DNA of 64,000 nt, from NCBI GenBank assembly GCA_018368345.1, contig JAGZEK010000005.1, forward strand, positions 62,001-126,000, read 5' to 3'. Source of the DNA: Collinsella sp. Its GTDB lineage: Bacteria; Actinomycetota; Coriobacteriia; Coriobacteriales; Coriobacteriaceae. The notes below the pieces were generated by a model. The model was given only the letters and a program-made list of their open reading frames with translations. It made no database searches and had not been told where the DNA came from. The translations under genes and the position numbers were made by a program. Below, piece by piece: positions 43,794-52,807 of the stretch (its first letter is position 1; each line of letters begins with the position of its first letter).

Positions 43794-44661
43794 ACGCCTC
43801 CCTCACCTTTCCGTGCACATGTCTGATAACCGCGGCAACGTCATCGGCCGAGGCAGTTCCGTTATTAACGATAAAATTAGCGTGAACGGGCGAAACTTCC
43901 GCGCCGCCAATCGAAAAACCCTTTAATCCACAATCCTCGATAAGCTTGCCCACACTCGCATCGGGCGGGTTACGAAAGACCGACCCGCAGGATGCGCGAC
44001 CCATGGGCTGCGTACGCTTGCGCCTCGTCAGGTACCGTTCCATGCGCTCGCGAATGTCGGCCTTGGGCGCCGGTTTAAGCTTGAGCACGCACTCGAGGAT
44101 GATCTCATTGCGGGGAAGGCTACATTCGCGGTAGCCCCAAGTGATCTCGGACCCCGCATAATGCTTGATACCGGATGCCGGGTCAAACGTTACGACATCC
44201 TCAACCAGCGAGCCAATCCACTCGGTCCGTGTGCCGGCATTCATAGATATCGCACCGCCAACCGAGCCAGGGATGCCAACGGCAAACTCAAGGCCCGAGA
44301 GGCTACGCGACAGGGCATCGTTGACCAGGCGCGCAAACATCACGCCCGCACCGACCGTCAGCGTACAACCGTCATCGGCAACAACCGTGCGCTGAAACTC
44401 ACGTCCGAGCGAAATGACGGCGCCGCGATAACCGCCATCGGCAACCAGCAGATTGGAGCCCTTGCCGATGATGACCCACGGCACCTGCTCGCGATCGAGC
44501 ACCGCCACGGCGCGGCGGAGGGCATGATAGCTATGGCACGTCACAAAGAGGTCAGCCTTGCCGCCGATACGATAGCTCGTATGACGCGCAAGGCGCTCGT
44601 CCTCGATCACATCCGTGTCGATCATGCCCGAGAGCGCCATGACGGCGTTAAACAGACCCAT
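43750..44661 (-). CDS. murB: UDP-N-acetylenolpyruvoylglucosamine reductase
   Basis: A 303-residue MurB, type IIa length. FAD-binding motifs HTSYRIGGKADLFV, GKGSNLLVADGGYRG and FAVGIPGSVGGAISMNAG are present; SCGSVFRNP holds the catalytic Ser and PVHANFIVN the C-terminal signature. It reduces enolpyruvyl-UDP-GlcNAc to UDP-MurNAc. It lies five bases after murC. Confidence 0.95.
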   Translation of the reverse strand: MGLFNAVMALSGMIDTDVIEDERLARHTSYRIGGKADLFVTCHSYHALRRAVAVLDREQVPWVIIGKGSNLLVADGGYRGAVISLGREFQRTVVADDGCTLTVGAGVMFARLVNDALSRSLSGLEFAVGIPGSVGGAISMNAGTRTEWIGSLVEDVVTFDPASGIKHYAGSEITWGYRECSLPRNEIILECVLKLKPAPKADIRERMERYLTRRKRTQPMGRASCGSVFRNPPDASVGKLIEDCGLKGFSIGGAEVSPVHANFIVNNGTASADDVAAVIRHVHGKVREAYGIELRPEVKFLGF

Positions 44662-44666
44662 TAGAC

Positions 44667-46085
44667 TTAAGCGTCTTTCTTGGCAGTCAAATACTCGATA
44701 AACTCGGGGCCGACGGTCGTAACGTCACCGGCACCCATAGTGAGCAGCAGGTCGCCCTCGCCCACCATCTGCTCGAGCTCCTGATTGAGCTCAAGACGGC
44801 TGGAGCAGTACACGACCTCCTTGCCAGGATGCTTGGCGCGCACGGTATCGGCGAGCATCTTAGAGGTGACACCCGGGATGGGCATCTCGCCAGCCGAGAA
44901 CACATCAATCAGCAGCAGTTTATCGGCATTGGCAAATGCATCGGCAAAGTCGTCGCACAGGGCCTGCAGGCGCGAATAGCGGTGCGGCTGGAACACGACG
45001 TCGACGTGCTTGTAGCCCAGCGACGAAGCGGCAGCAAGCGTCGCCTTGATCTCGGTGGGGTGATGGCCGTAATCATCGACCACGGTGATGCCATCGATAT
45101 CGCCCACGTGGGTAAAGCGGCGGCGAACGCCCTCAAAGCTCGAGAGCGCCTTGGCGGCGGCGTCGATGTCAAGGCCCAGGACATGGGCGACGGTGAGCAC
45201 CGCCGTGGCGTTGAGCATGTTGTGGCGACCGGGATTGCTCTTGATCTCCACGGCATGCTCAGTGCCATCCTCAAAGCGAACGATAAAGTCACTCTGGATA
45301 CCCTTGACATCCGGGTGCATGCAGACGATGTCGTTGCTCTCGGCAAAGCCGTAGGAAAGCACGTGACGGCCCGTCGACTTGGCGAGCTCGACCAGATGCG
45401 GGTCCTCACCGCAGACGATGACGGTGCCGTCCTCGCCCACCAGGCTCATGAATTTGGCGAAAGTTGCCTCGATCTCCTCGATACCCGAGTAGTGATCGAG
45501 GTGATCGGCCTCGACGTTGGTCACAATGACTACGTTGGGGTTCAGGAACAGGAAGGAGCTGTCGGACTCGTCGGCCTCGGCGACAAAGTAGTCGCCCAAG
45601 CCGTTCTTGCCGTTCGTGTCATAGCCCTCGACGATGCCGCCGATCAAGAAGCTCGGATCCAGACCCATGCGGTCGAGCATGGTGGCGCACATCGAAGACG
45701 TGGTGGTCTTGCCATGCGTGCCGGCAACAGCGACGGTGGTGTAGCCGTGGCCCAAAGCAGAGAGCATCTTGGCACGGGGCCACACGGGAATACCAAGCTC
45801 GCGAGCGCGCACGAGTTCGGGGTTGGACTCCGGAATAGCGGTGGAGACAACAACCACGTCGGGCTTGACCTCGTCGATCGTGGCGGCCTCATGGCCCACA
45901 TGCACCTTCACGCCAGCGCGGGTAAGCTGGCGGATATAACGTGACGTCTTAAGGTCGGAGCCGGTAACGGCATAACCGCGCTCGTGCAGAACGAGGGCGA
46001 TGCCGCTCATGCCGGCGCCGCCGATACCGATAAAGTGGGCGCTCTTAAACTCGGGCGCGGAGGTTGCAGTCTGGGAATCAGCCAT
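44667..46085 (-). CDS. murC: UDP-N-acetylmuramate--L-alanine ligase
   Basis: A 472-residue Mur ligase: FIGIGGAGMSGIALVLHERGY at the N-terminus (UDP-binding), P-loop VAGTHGKTTTSSM near 112, and DDYGHHPTEIKATL near 348. It adds L-alanine to UDP-MurNAc. The ATG at 46085 (MADSQTATSAP) has AAGGAG 12 bases upstream, a slightly long spacing. Confidence 0.96.
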   Translation of the reverse strand: MADSQTATSAPEFKSAHFIGIGGAGMSGIALVLHERGYAVTGSDLKTSRYIRQLTRAGVKVHVGHEAATIDEVKPDVVVVSTAIPESNPELVRARELGIPVWPRAKMLSALGHGYTTVAVAGTHGKTTTSSMCATMLDRMGLDPSFLIGGIVEGYDTNGKNGLGDYFVAEADESDSSFLFLNPNVVIVTNVEADHLDHYSGIEEIEATFAKFMSLVGEDGTVIVCGEDPHLVELAKSTGRHVLSYGFAESNDIVCMHPDVKGIQSDFIVRFEDGTEHAVEIKSNPGRHNMLNATAVLTVAHVLGLDIDAAAKALSSFEGVRRRFTHVGDIDGITVVDDYGHHPTEIKATLAAASSLGYKHVDVVFQPHRYSRLQALCDDFADAFANADKLLLIDVFSAGEMPIPGVTSKMLADTVRAKHPGKEVVYCSSRLELNQELEQMVGEGDLLLTMGAGDVTTVGPEFIEYLTAKKDA

Positions 46086-46182
46086 GTGCTCGTGTACTCC
46101 TTGCGTAAACACTGCCTGTAACCCGTTAACTGTACCGCACCTACCGCATCAGCGCGAGGGCGACCGACGATATCCCGTCTAA

Positions 46183-47298
46183 CTAACGCAAACCCTCTAC
46201 CGCATCGGCCAGAAGAGCGGCGGCCCTATCCTGAGCCAGACCACGCGCCGCCTGACGCATGGCCTCGCGCGCCGCCGCATCATCGACCAGGTGCAGCAGC
46301 TCATCGGCAAACGCAGAACCGTCGATATCGGCATCGGCGCAGAGCACGCCGGCCCCGGCGTCGACCAGATAACGGGCATTGGTGGTTTGGTGGTCGGCCG
46401 TCGCATGCGGATACGGCACGAGCACCGATGGCACGGCGAGCGCAGCGATCTCGGCCACGCTCGATGCGCCCGAACGCGAGAGCACCAAATCGGCAGCAGC
46501 CAGCATATCGCCCATGTTGTCGATGTAAGGCTGGACGCGGTAACGCTTCGCCTCCTCGGGCGTCAGCGCCAAAGCGCGCTCGGTCTCCTCAAAGCCGTCA
46601 GCACCCGTCGAATGCAACACATAGAAGTTCTTGCGCGAAAGCAGCTCGTTTTTGAGCGAAACCACGCGCTCATTGAGGTGCTGGGCGCCAAGTGAACCGC
46701 CAAAGACGAGCAGCAGCGTAGCGTCCTCGGGAACGCCAAGTGCCTTGCGGCCGCGAGCGCGATCGCCCTCGATCACCGAGCGACGTACGGGGTTGCCGGT
46801 CATGAGCACGTGGCCAGGGTCACCTTCGCGCTCAAAGACCGAACGCGCTGTCGGCACCGAGATGCACACGCGGGCGGCGTGGGAGTTCATCATCTTGTTG
46901 GCCAGGCCCGGAACAGAGTTCTGCTCATGCAGCAGATACGGAACGCCCGCGCCCTTGCACCACCCCAGCAGCGGAACCTCGACATAGGCACCAAAACCAA
47001 TGGCGGCATCGGGCTTGCCGACCTTTGAGAAATGACTGGCGAGCGCACGTTTGGCCTTGTTGACACGCCACAGCGAGGTCAGCGCCGTCCAAGGACGGGA
47101 GCGGTCGAAGCCCGTGACCGTAATGGGCACAAAATCAAACCCAGCCTCGGGAACCAGACGACCCTCGAGCTTGCGCGACTGGCCCACGAACACAACGTGG
47201 TGGCCACGGTCACGCAGCTCCTCGGCCAAGGCGAGCGCGGGGTTGATGTGTCCTGCCGTGCCGCCGGCTGCAATAGCAACGGTCATTTTATCGGTCAT
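46183..47298 (-). CDS. murG: UDP-GlcNAc--MurNAc-pyrophosphoryl-undecaprenol transferase
   Basis: A 371-residue GT28 glycosyltransferase: AAGGTAGHINPALALAEEL near residue 10, GFGAYVEVPLLGWCKGAGVPY, HEQNSVPGLANK, FGGSLGAQHLNE and SRSGASSVAEIAAL. It makes lipid II at the inner membrane face. The ATG at 47298 lies within the end of ftsW (11-base overlap) behind AAGGGAC. Confidence 0.96.
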   Translation of the reverse strand: MTDKMTVAIAAGGTAGHINPALALAEELRDRGHHVVFVGQSRKLEGRLVPEAGFDFVPITVTGFDRSRPWTALTSLWRVNKAKRALASHFSKVGKPDAAIGFGAYVEVPLLGWCKGAGVPYLLHEQNSVPGLANKMMNSHAARVCISVPTARSVFEREGDPGHVLMTGNPVRRSVIEGDRARGRKALGVPEDATLLLVFGGSLGAQHLNERVVSLKNELLSRKNFYVLHSTGADGFEETERALALTPEEAKRYRVQPYIDNMGDMLAAADLVLSRSGASSVAEIAALAVPSVLVPYPHATADHQTTNARYLVDAGAGVLCADADIDGSAFADELLHLVDDAAAREAMRQAARGLAQDRAAALLADAVEGLR

Positions 47299-48808
47299 GG
47301 TAGTCCCTTCGTACACGCGGTCCCTGGTCGTCGGTACGCAGACGCGCCGACGGGTCCGAGTTCAAATCGATTCGATTATATCCGCCGCCCGCATTGCGAG
47401 GAGTGGGGCGCTGAGGACGACCTTGCGGAGCCGTTCGCTGACGCGGGCGGGCTGCCGGCTCGGTCGCAGAGCCATCCAGAACGGTAAAGCCGCTACGCGA
47501 AGGTCGTTCACCGCGCACATGGGCCACGCCGGCGGTGCTCTCATCCATAACGGCAAAGCTCTCACGGCGGCGATCATACTCATCGCGGCGGGCGCTCTCG
47601 TACGAAACGCGCAGGATCAGCCCGGCAAGCATAAGCGACACGATAATCGACGAACCGCCGTAGCTAATAAACGGCAACGGTTTGCCCGTCATGGGAAACA
47701 CGTTGAGGATGCCCAGCGCGTTAATCAAAAACTGCACCGCGAGAATGACCGCGGAGCCAGACGCCATGAGCGCGCCCCGACGATCGGTCGCCTGCTCGGC
47801 AATGCGAAACGCCGAGTAGATCAGCATCGCAAACACCAAGAAGAACAGCACGGTTCCGACAAAACCGACTTCCTCGCCAATGATGGCCAAGATGTAGTCA
47901 TTGTGCGCCTCGGGCAGATACGAGTACTTCATGGTTGAGTTGCCAATGCCGCGGCCGAACAGACCGCCCGAAGCAAAGGCCATGATGGCAAGCGTGGCCT
48001 GATAGCCATCACCATACTCGTCGGCCCAAGGGTTCAAGGCAACCTGAATACGCACCATACGGTACGGCTCTGCGACAAGCGCAATCACGATCACGAGAAT
48101 ACCGAAGATTATCACGCCGATGATAAATCTGGGGTCGAGACCCGCAAACAACGCCATGCACATGAGGGTCAACAGGATGATCAGGACAGTACCGAAATCG
48201 GGCTGGATAAAGATCAGAAAGAGCGAAATGCCCAGGTAGATGCCCATCTTGCGAAGGAATTCGTTGATGTTGCCACCGGGCGAAAAGAAGCGGTCAAGCA
48301 TGATGGCCGAATACGCAATGGCAAATGGCTTTAAAAACTCGGAAGGCTGGAACTGAATGCCGGCGATGTTGAGCCAGCGCGTGGCGCCACGGCTGCCGCT
48401 GCCCACCAAGAACACCAAAAACAGTAGCCCTATCATACCTATGAGGAAGATCCTGAGCACATCCTCCCCAAACCAGCTGTCCGGCAAAACGCGCACGATG
48501 GCAATCAGCGCCAGAACACCGACCACGGCAAACGCGGCCTGTCGACCCAGAAAAAACGTCGCCGAGCCATTCTCGTGCAGCGCCTCGACCGAAGACGCCG
48601 AGTACACCATCAGCAGGCCAAAGCATACCAAGGTAAACAAGCAGGCCATGAATATCAAACGGGGGCGCATGATACGGGCGGGAACGCCGGCAATATAGCG
48701 TTCGCTAAACGACTGCCCGCCGCGGCTGGAACGCGGTGTGGTGCGACGTGAGGAAGCACGGTCCGAGTCGGGCCTCCTCATACCTTGTCGGGGGCTCTCC
48801 TCTCTCAC
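47288..48808 (-). CDS. ftsW: FtsW/RodA/SpoVE lipid II polymerase
   Basis: A 506-residue SEDS protein. About ten membrane helices span residues 45-400, with GATRWLNIAGIQFQPSE, QPDFGTVLII, AHNDYILAIIGEE and GKPLPFISYGGSSI, the SEDS signatures. Long disordered N- and C-terminal cytoplasmic tails (1-45 and 405-506) are rich in Arg, Pro and Ser. It polymerises glycan strands during division, probably with FtsI. The start is a GTG at 48808, eight bases after murD. Confidence 0.93.
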   Translation of the reverse strand: MREESPRQGMRRPDSDRASSRRTTPRSSRGGQSFSERYIAGVPARIMRPRLIFMACLFTLVCFGLLMVYSASSVEALHENGSATFFLGRQAAFAVVGVLALIAIVRVLPDSWFGEDVLRIFLIGMIGLLFLVFLVGSGSRGATRWLNIAGIQFQPSEFLKPFAIAYSAIMLDRFFSPGGNINEFLRKMGIYLGISLFLIFIQPDFGTVLIILLTLMCMALFAGLDPRFIIGVIIFGILVIVIALVAEPYRMVRIQVALNPWADEYGDGYQATLAIMAFASGGLFGRGIGNSTMKYSYLPEAHNDYILAIIGEEVGFVGTVLFFLVFAMLIYSAFRIAEQATDRRGALMASGSAVILAVQFLINALGILNVFPMTGKPLPFISYGGSSIIVSLMLAGLILRVSYESARRDEYDRRRESFAVMDESTAGVAHVRGERPSRSGFTVLDGSATEPAARPRQRTAPQGRPQRPTPRNAGGGYNRIDLNSDPSARLRTDDQGPRVRRDYHDR

Positions 48809-48816
48809 CGCAACCC

Positions 48817-50223
48817 CTATTCCATTTGTGATTTCGCTGTAGCGGCAAGCTGAGCCACGTAGTCCTTAAACACGCGGCCGCGCTCCTCATAGCCCGAGAA
48901 CTCATCGAACGAAGAGCAGGCAGGAGAAAGTAAGATCACGTCGCCACGGCTCGACAGCGAACGGGCAACGTCCACGGCATCGCGTAGGTCATCCGCTTGG
49001 GCGATATCCACATCGCCATCGACATCGGCCTCGTCCATAGCGGCGGTGAAGCGCTCGCGCGCATCGCCAAAGCAGACGACCGAGCGCACGTTATCCATAA
49101 CAACGCGCGCGAAGTCCGTGAGCGGCGTGCCCTTATCGTGGCCGCCGAGCAGCAAGATCACGTCGTCATCGGGAAATGCCGTCAGTGCCTTCTCGACCGC
49201 GTCGGTGTTGGTCGCCTTGGAATCGTTGACGTAGCGCACACCGTCAATCTCGCCGCACGGCTCCACGCGATGCTCGAGCGGCTGGAACGAGGCCAGACCG
49301 CGGCGGACACCATCGACATCGGCACCGACGGCCAGAGCAGCCGTGGCGGCACATAAGGCATTGATGACATTGTGATGGCCCGAGATCTTGAGCTCGGACG
49401 TGGCGACAAGCTGGGTCTCGACGCCCTTCAGGCGCACGACCATTTTGCCGTCGCGCACAAAGGCGGCGTCTGCACCCTCGGGCTCGTCAAAAGCGACCTT
49501 GCAGATGCGGCGACCCGGCGTATAGATGTACTCATCGAACTCGTGAATGCCAGCGTCTTCGACGTCGACAACCACCAGATCGTCATCGACCATATTGTCA
49601 AACAGCTTGATCTTGGCAAGCGCATAGTTCTTATGGCTCTTATGCCAGCCCAAGTGGTCGGGAGTGATGTTGAGCAGCACTGCCACGCGAGGGTGGAGCT
49701 CGGTGGTCGTAGCAATCTGATAGCTCGAGAGCTCAGCCACAAACCACTCGTTGTGGGCTCGGCCGTCAATCTCGTTGACCGGCGGCTCGCCGATGTTGCC
49801 GACAGCTACGCTGGCCTCGCCGGCAGCCTTGAGCAGATAATCAGTCAGCGACGTGGTGGTCGTCTTACCGTTGGTGCCCGTGATGGCAATCCAGTTATCG
49901 GGCGACAGGCGATAGGCAAACTCGGGCTCACCCATAATCTGAGCGGCATGTTCGCGCCCGGCCTTAAAGAAGCCCGAGAACTCCGAGATGCCCGGGCACG
50001 TCACGCATACGTCATAGGCGCCCTCGACCTGTTCGGTCCCATAGACAAACGACGCACCAGCAGCCTCGAGCGCACGCGTGGCGTCATTGGGCTCAGAGGT
50101 GCCGCCGCCATACACGGTAACGGCGCTTACGCGCTCGGGATGTGCCAGCGCCCAGCGGGCGACATCGAGACCGGATTTGCCCTGACCCAAAACGAGCAGG
50201 CTAAAGACATCAGCAAGAGGCAT
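48817..50223 (-). CDS. murD: UDP-N-acetylmuramoylalanine--D-glutamate ligase
   Basis: A 468-residue Mur ligase: LGQGKSGLDVARWAL at the N-terminus, P-loop ITGTNGKTTTTSLTDYLL near 114, NITPDHLGWH, and NDSKATNTDAVEKAL with LLLGGHDKGT. It adds D-Glu to UDP-MurNAc-L-Ala. It begins nine bases after mraY. Confidence 0.95.
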   Translation of the reverse strand: MPLADVFSLLVLGQGKSGLDVARWALAHPERVSAVTVYGGGTSEPNDATRALEAAGASFVYGTEQVEGAYDVCVTCPGISEFSGFFKAGREHAAQIMGEPEFAYRLSPDNWIAITGTNGKTTTTSLTDYLLKAAGEASVAVGNIGEPPVNEIDGRAHNEWFVAELSSYQIATTTELHPRVAVLLNITPDHLGWHKSHKNYALAKIKLFDNMVDDDLVVVDVEDAGIHEFDEYIYTPGRRICKVAFDEPEGADAAFVRDGKMVVRLKGVETQLVATSELKISGHHNVINALCAATAALAVGADVDGVRRGLASFQPLEHRVEPCGEIDGVRYVNDSKATNTDAVEKALTAFPDDDVILLLGGHDKGTPLTDFARVVMDNVRSVVCFGDARERFTAAMDEADVDGDVDIAQADDLRDAVDVARSLSSRGDVILLSPACSSFDEFSGYEERGRVFKDYVAQLAATAKSQME

Positions 50224-50232
50224 GAAAGACCA

Positions 50233-51252
50233 CTATCCCAACTGGAAGAACAGAGCAAGGCCAACGGCACCAAAGGCCGCAGCGATAATCCAAAAACGGA
50301 TGACGACCTTGGTCTCGGCCCAGCCCTTCTTTTCGAAATGATGATGGATGGGCGCCATAAGGAAGACGCGCTTGTGCGTAAAATGGAAGTAGACAACCTG
50401 AATCATGACCGACAGGGTCTCAACGATAAACAGGCCGCCGATGATGAGGGAGACGACCTCGGTGTTGGTCATGATGGACGTGCAGGCAAACGCGGCGCCC
50501 AGAGCAAGCGAGCCGGTATCGCCCATAAAGATGCTCGCCGGATAGCAGTTGAACCACAGAAAGCCCAAGCAGGCACCGGCACACGCGGTGCAGAAGATGG
50601 ACAGGTTCACGTCTCCGTGCAAAAACGCCATGGCAGCCATGGCGAGCATGGCGATCATGGAGGTGCCGCCAGCAAGACCGTCAAGGCCATCGGTCAGGTT
50701 CACGGCATTAGAAAGACCGGCAATCATCAGCCAGCAAAAGACAATATAGAGCCACGGGAACGAATAGCCGCAGATGGTGGTCGAAAGCACGCCAAGGTCG
50801 ATCGTCAACCCACCGGGAAAACGAATCTCGGGGGCGACACCGCACCAGTTGACGGCAAGTACCGTAAAGGTGACACAGATAATGGTTAGGCCGATCATCT
50901 TGGCATGGGGCGTCAGACCGAGCGAGCGCCCATGCGTAACGGAGGTCAGGTCGTCGATCAGGCCCAGCACGCCGGTCGCCAGCGTGGCGAGCAGCACGAG
51001 TACGAGCTCGGTGGTGAGCTTGCCCATCAGCAGGCAGGTCAGCGAGATCGCGACGAGGATGACAACGCCACCCATGGTGGGCGTTCCCTGCTTAACCAAA
51101 TGACGCTTGGGGCCGTCGGCACGAACCTGCTGGCCGATACCCTCGACCTTGAGCAGCTTGATCCACCACGGCATGAGCAGCAGCGCAATGGCTGCGGCGA
51201 TGCCAAGCCCCAAAAAAGCCTGATACGTTGGATACGAGGGATTGCCGAACAT
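50233..51252 (-). CDS. mraY: Phospho-MurNAc-pentapeptide transferase
   Basis: A 339-residue polytopic enzyme with about ten helices. MraY motifs: GTPTMGGVVIL, GLIDDLTSV (catalytic Asp), NLTDGLDGLAGGTS and PIHHHFEKKGWAETKVVIRFW. It moves phospho-MurNAc-pentapeptide to undecaprenyl phosphate, making lipid I. It begins three bases after murF. Confidence 0.96.
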   Translation of the reverse strand: MFGNPSYPTYQAFLGLGIAAAIALLLMPWWIKLLKVEGIGQQVRADGPKRHLVKQGTPTMGGVVILVAISLTCLLMGKLTTELVLVLLATLATGVLGLIDDLTSVTHGRSLGLTPHAKMIGLTIICVTFTVLAVNWCGVAPEIRFPGGLTIDLGVLSTTICGYSFPWLYIVFCWLMIAGLSNAVNLTDGLDGLAGGTSMIAMLAMAAMAFLHGDVNLSIFCTACAGACLGFLWFNCYPASIFMGDTGSLALGAAFACTSIMTNTEVVSLIIGGLFIVETLSVMIQVVYFHFTHKRVFLMAPIHHHFEKKGWAETKVVIRFWIIAAAFGAVGLALFFQLG

Positions 51253-51255
51253 GGG

Positions 51256-52680
51256 CTAGCACACACCTTCCACAAAGCGGTCGAGCTCAACAAAGCGGGA
51301 ACCCTTGACCAGTACAACATCATGTTTTTCAAGCGCGCCGCCCATGCGGTCGAGCACCTGCTGATAATCGGAGAACACCTGGATGCGGTCCTCGTCCATG
51401 CCCATCATGCGCGCGGCATCGGCCATAAGCTGGGCCAGCTCACCACCCACGCACGCCAGCATGTCGAGCTTCTTGGCGGCGGCATAGGCGCCCACGAGCT
51501 CATGCATGCGAGGAGCCTCATCGCCCATCTCGCCCATCTCGCCCAGGATCGCCATGCGAGACCCCGTGCACGAAAGCGAGCACAGCAGATCGAGGCCAGC
51601 AGCCATGGATTCGGCACTAGCGTTATAGGAATCGTCGATGACGCGGGCACCGCTCTTGGCGCGCTTGATCTCCTGGCGGTGACCGGTGATCGTGAGGCCC
51701 CTAAAGGCAGCATCGATCTGCTCGGGCGTCACGCCCAAGCGATAGGCAACCGCGGCGGCCTTAACGGCATTAGGAACGGACTGCACGCCGGGGATGGCAA
51801 GCATGGTATCGATTGTCTCGCCCTGACCAAAATCGAGCGTAAAGACCGGACGGCCCTCGTCATCAACACGAATGTCGCGGGCACGGACCTCATCATCGTC
51901 CGAGACGCCGGCCAGCATCACGTCGATACCAGCAGGCTGGGCGAACGTATCGCGAATGAACGGTGTAAAGTCGTCCTCGCCGCCCAAAACCAGCAGCGGC
52001 AAGAAGTCGCCGGCGGCGCACATACCCTGGACAATCTCGGCCTTAGCGCGGGCGATGTTCTCGCGGCTGCCCAAAATGCCGATATGAGAGGTGCCGATCT
52101 TGCTCACGATGGCAAGGTTGGGATTGGCGGACTGGGACAGGCGCTCAATCTCGTGGAAATGGTTCATGCCCATCTCGAGCACCAGGACCTCGGTATCGGC
52201 CGGAGCGGAAAGCACCGTGAGCGGCATGCCGATCAGGTTATTGAAATTGCCCTTGGTGGCCCAGACACGATAGCGCTTGGCGAGCACAGCGGCGAGCACG
52301 TCCTTGGTCGTCGTCTTGCCGATGGAACCGGTAATACCAACGACCAGGCAGCCAAGCTCCAGACGGTACGCGTGCGCCAAACGCAGCAGAAACTCCTCGG
52401 GATCATCGGTCAGCAAGATGGCACAGCCCTTGTCCTGCGCCAGCGAGACCAGCTCGGCCTCAGGCTCACGCGTCATCACGACGGCGCCGGCACCCGACTG
52501 GACGGCACGGGAAGCAAAATCATTGCCGTCGACGTTTTCACCGGGAAAGGCGACGAAAATCGTCCCTTCCTTGACCTGGCGCGAGTCGATAACGCACCCG
52601 CGGCATACCTGATCGGCTTCTCCCGTCACGGTTCGGGCCCCTGTTGCGGCCGCGAGGTTGTTGACGGCGATCTCTATCAT
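51256..52680 (-). CDS. murF: UDP-MurNAc-tripeptide--D-alanyl-D-alanine ligase
   Basis: A 474-residue Mur ligase: GVSVDSRQV-type substrate-binding start (CRGCVIDSRQVKEGTIFVAF), P-loop GITGSIGKTTTKDVLAAVL near 114, EMGMNHFHEIERLS and DDSYNASAESMAAGLD. It adds D-Ala-D-Ala. The ATG at 52680 follows AGGGGAG. The usual murE is absent upstream: ftsI lies 127 bases away. Confidence 0.95.
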   Translation of the reverse strand: MIEIAVNNLAAATGARTVTGEADQVCRGCVIDSRQVKEGTIFVAFPGENVDGNDFASRAVQSGAGAVVMTREPEAELVSLAQDKGCAILLTDDPEEFLLRLAHAYRLELGCLVVGITGSIGKTTTKDVLAAVLAKRYRVWATKGNFNNLIGMPLTVLSAPADTEVLVLEMGMNHFHEIERLSQSANPNLAIVSKIGTSHIGILGSRENIARAKAEIVQGMCAAGDFLPLLVLGGEDDFTPFIRDTFAQPAGIDVMLAGVSDDDEVRARDIRVDDEGRPVFTLDFGQGETIDTMLAIPGVQSVPNAVKAAAVAYRLGVTPEQIDAAFRGLTITGHRQEIKRAKSGARVIDDSYNASAESMAAGLDLLCSLSCTGSRMAILGEMGEMGDEAPRMHELVGAYAAAKKLDMLACVGGELAQLMADAARMMGMDEDRIQVFSDYQQVLDRMGGALEKHDVVLVKGSRFVELDRFVEGVC

Positions 52681-52807
52681 TGCAGCTCCCCTGTAAACCT
52701 AATAATGCTATCGGCGTATTGTATCCCAGCGCCGCGCATGCGTGGTGCAGGGCGTGTGAACACCCCTCATATGGGACAACAAACCACGCCCCAAAGATTG
52801 TAACCCC

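Noticed and set aside
44829..45944. 371-codon plus-strand frame opposite murC
   Set aside because: Shadow of murC.
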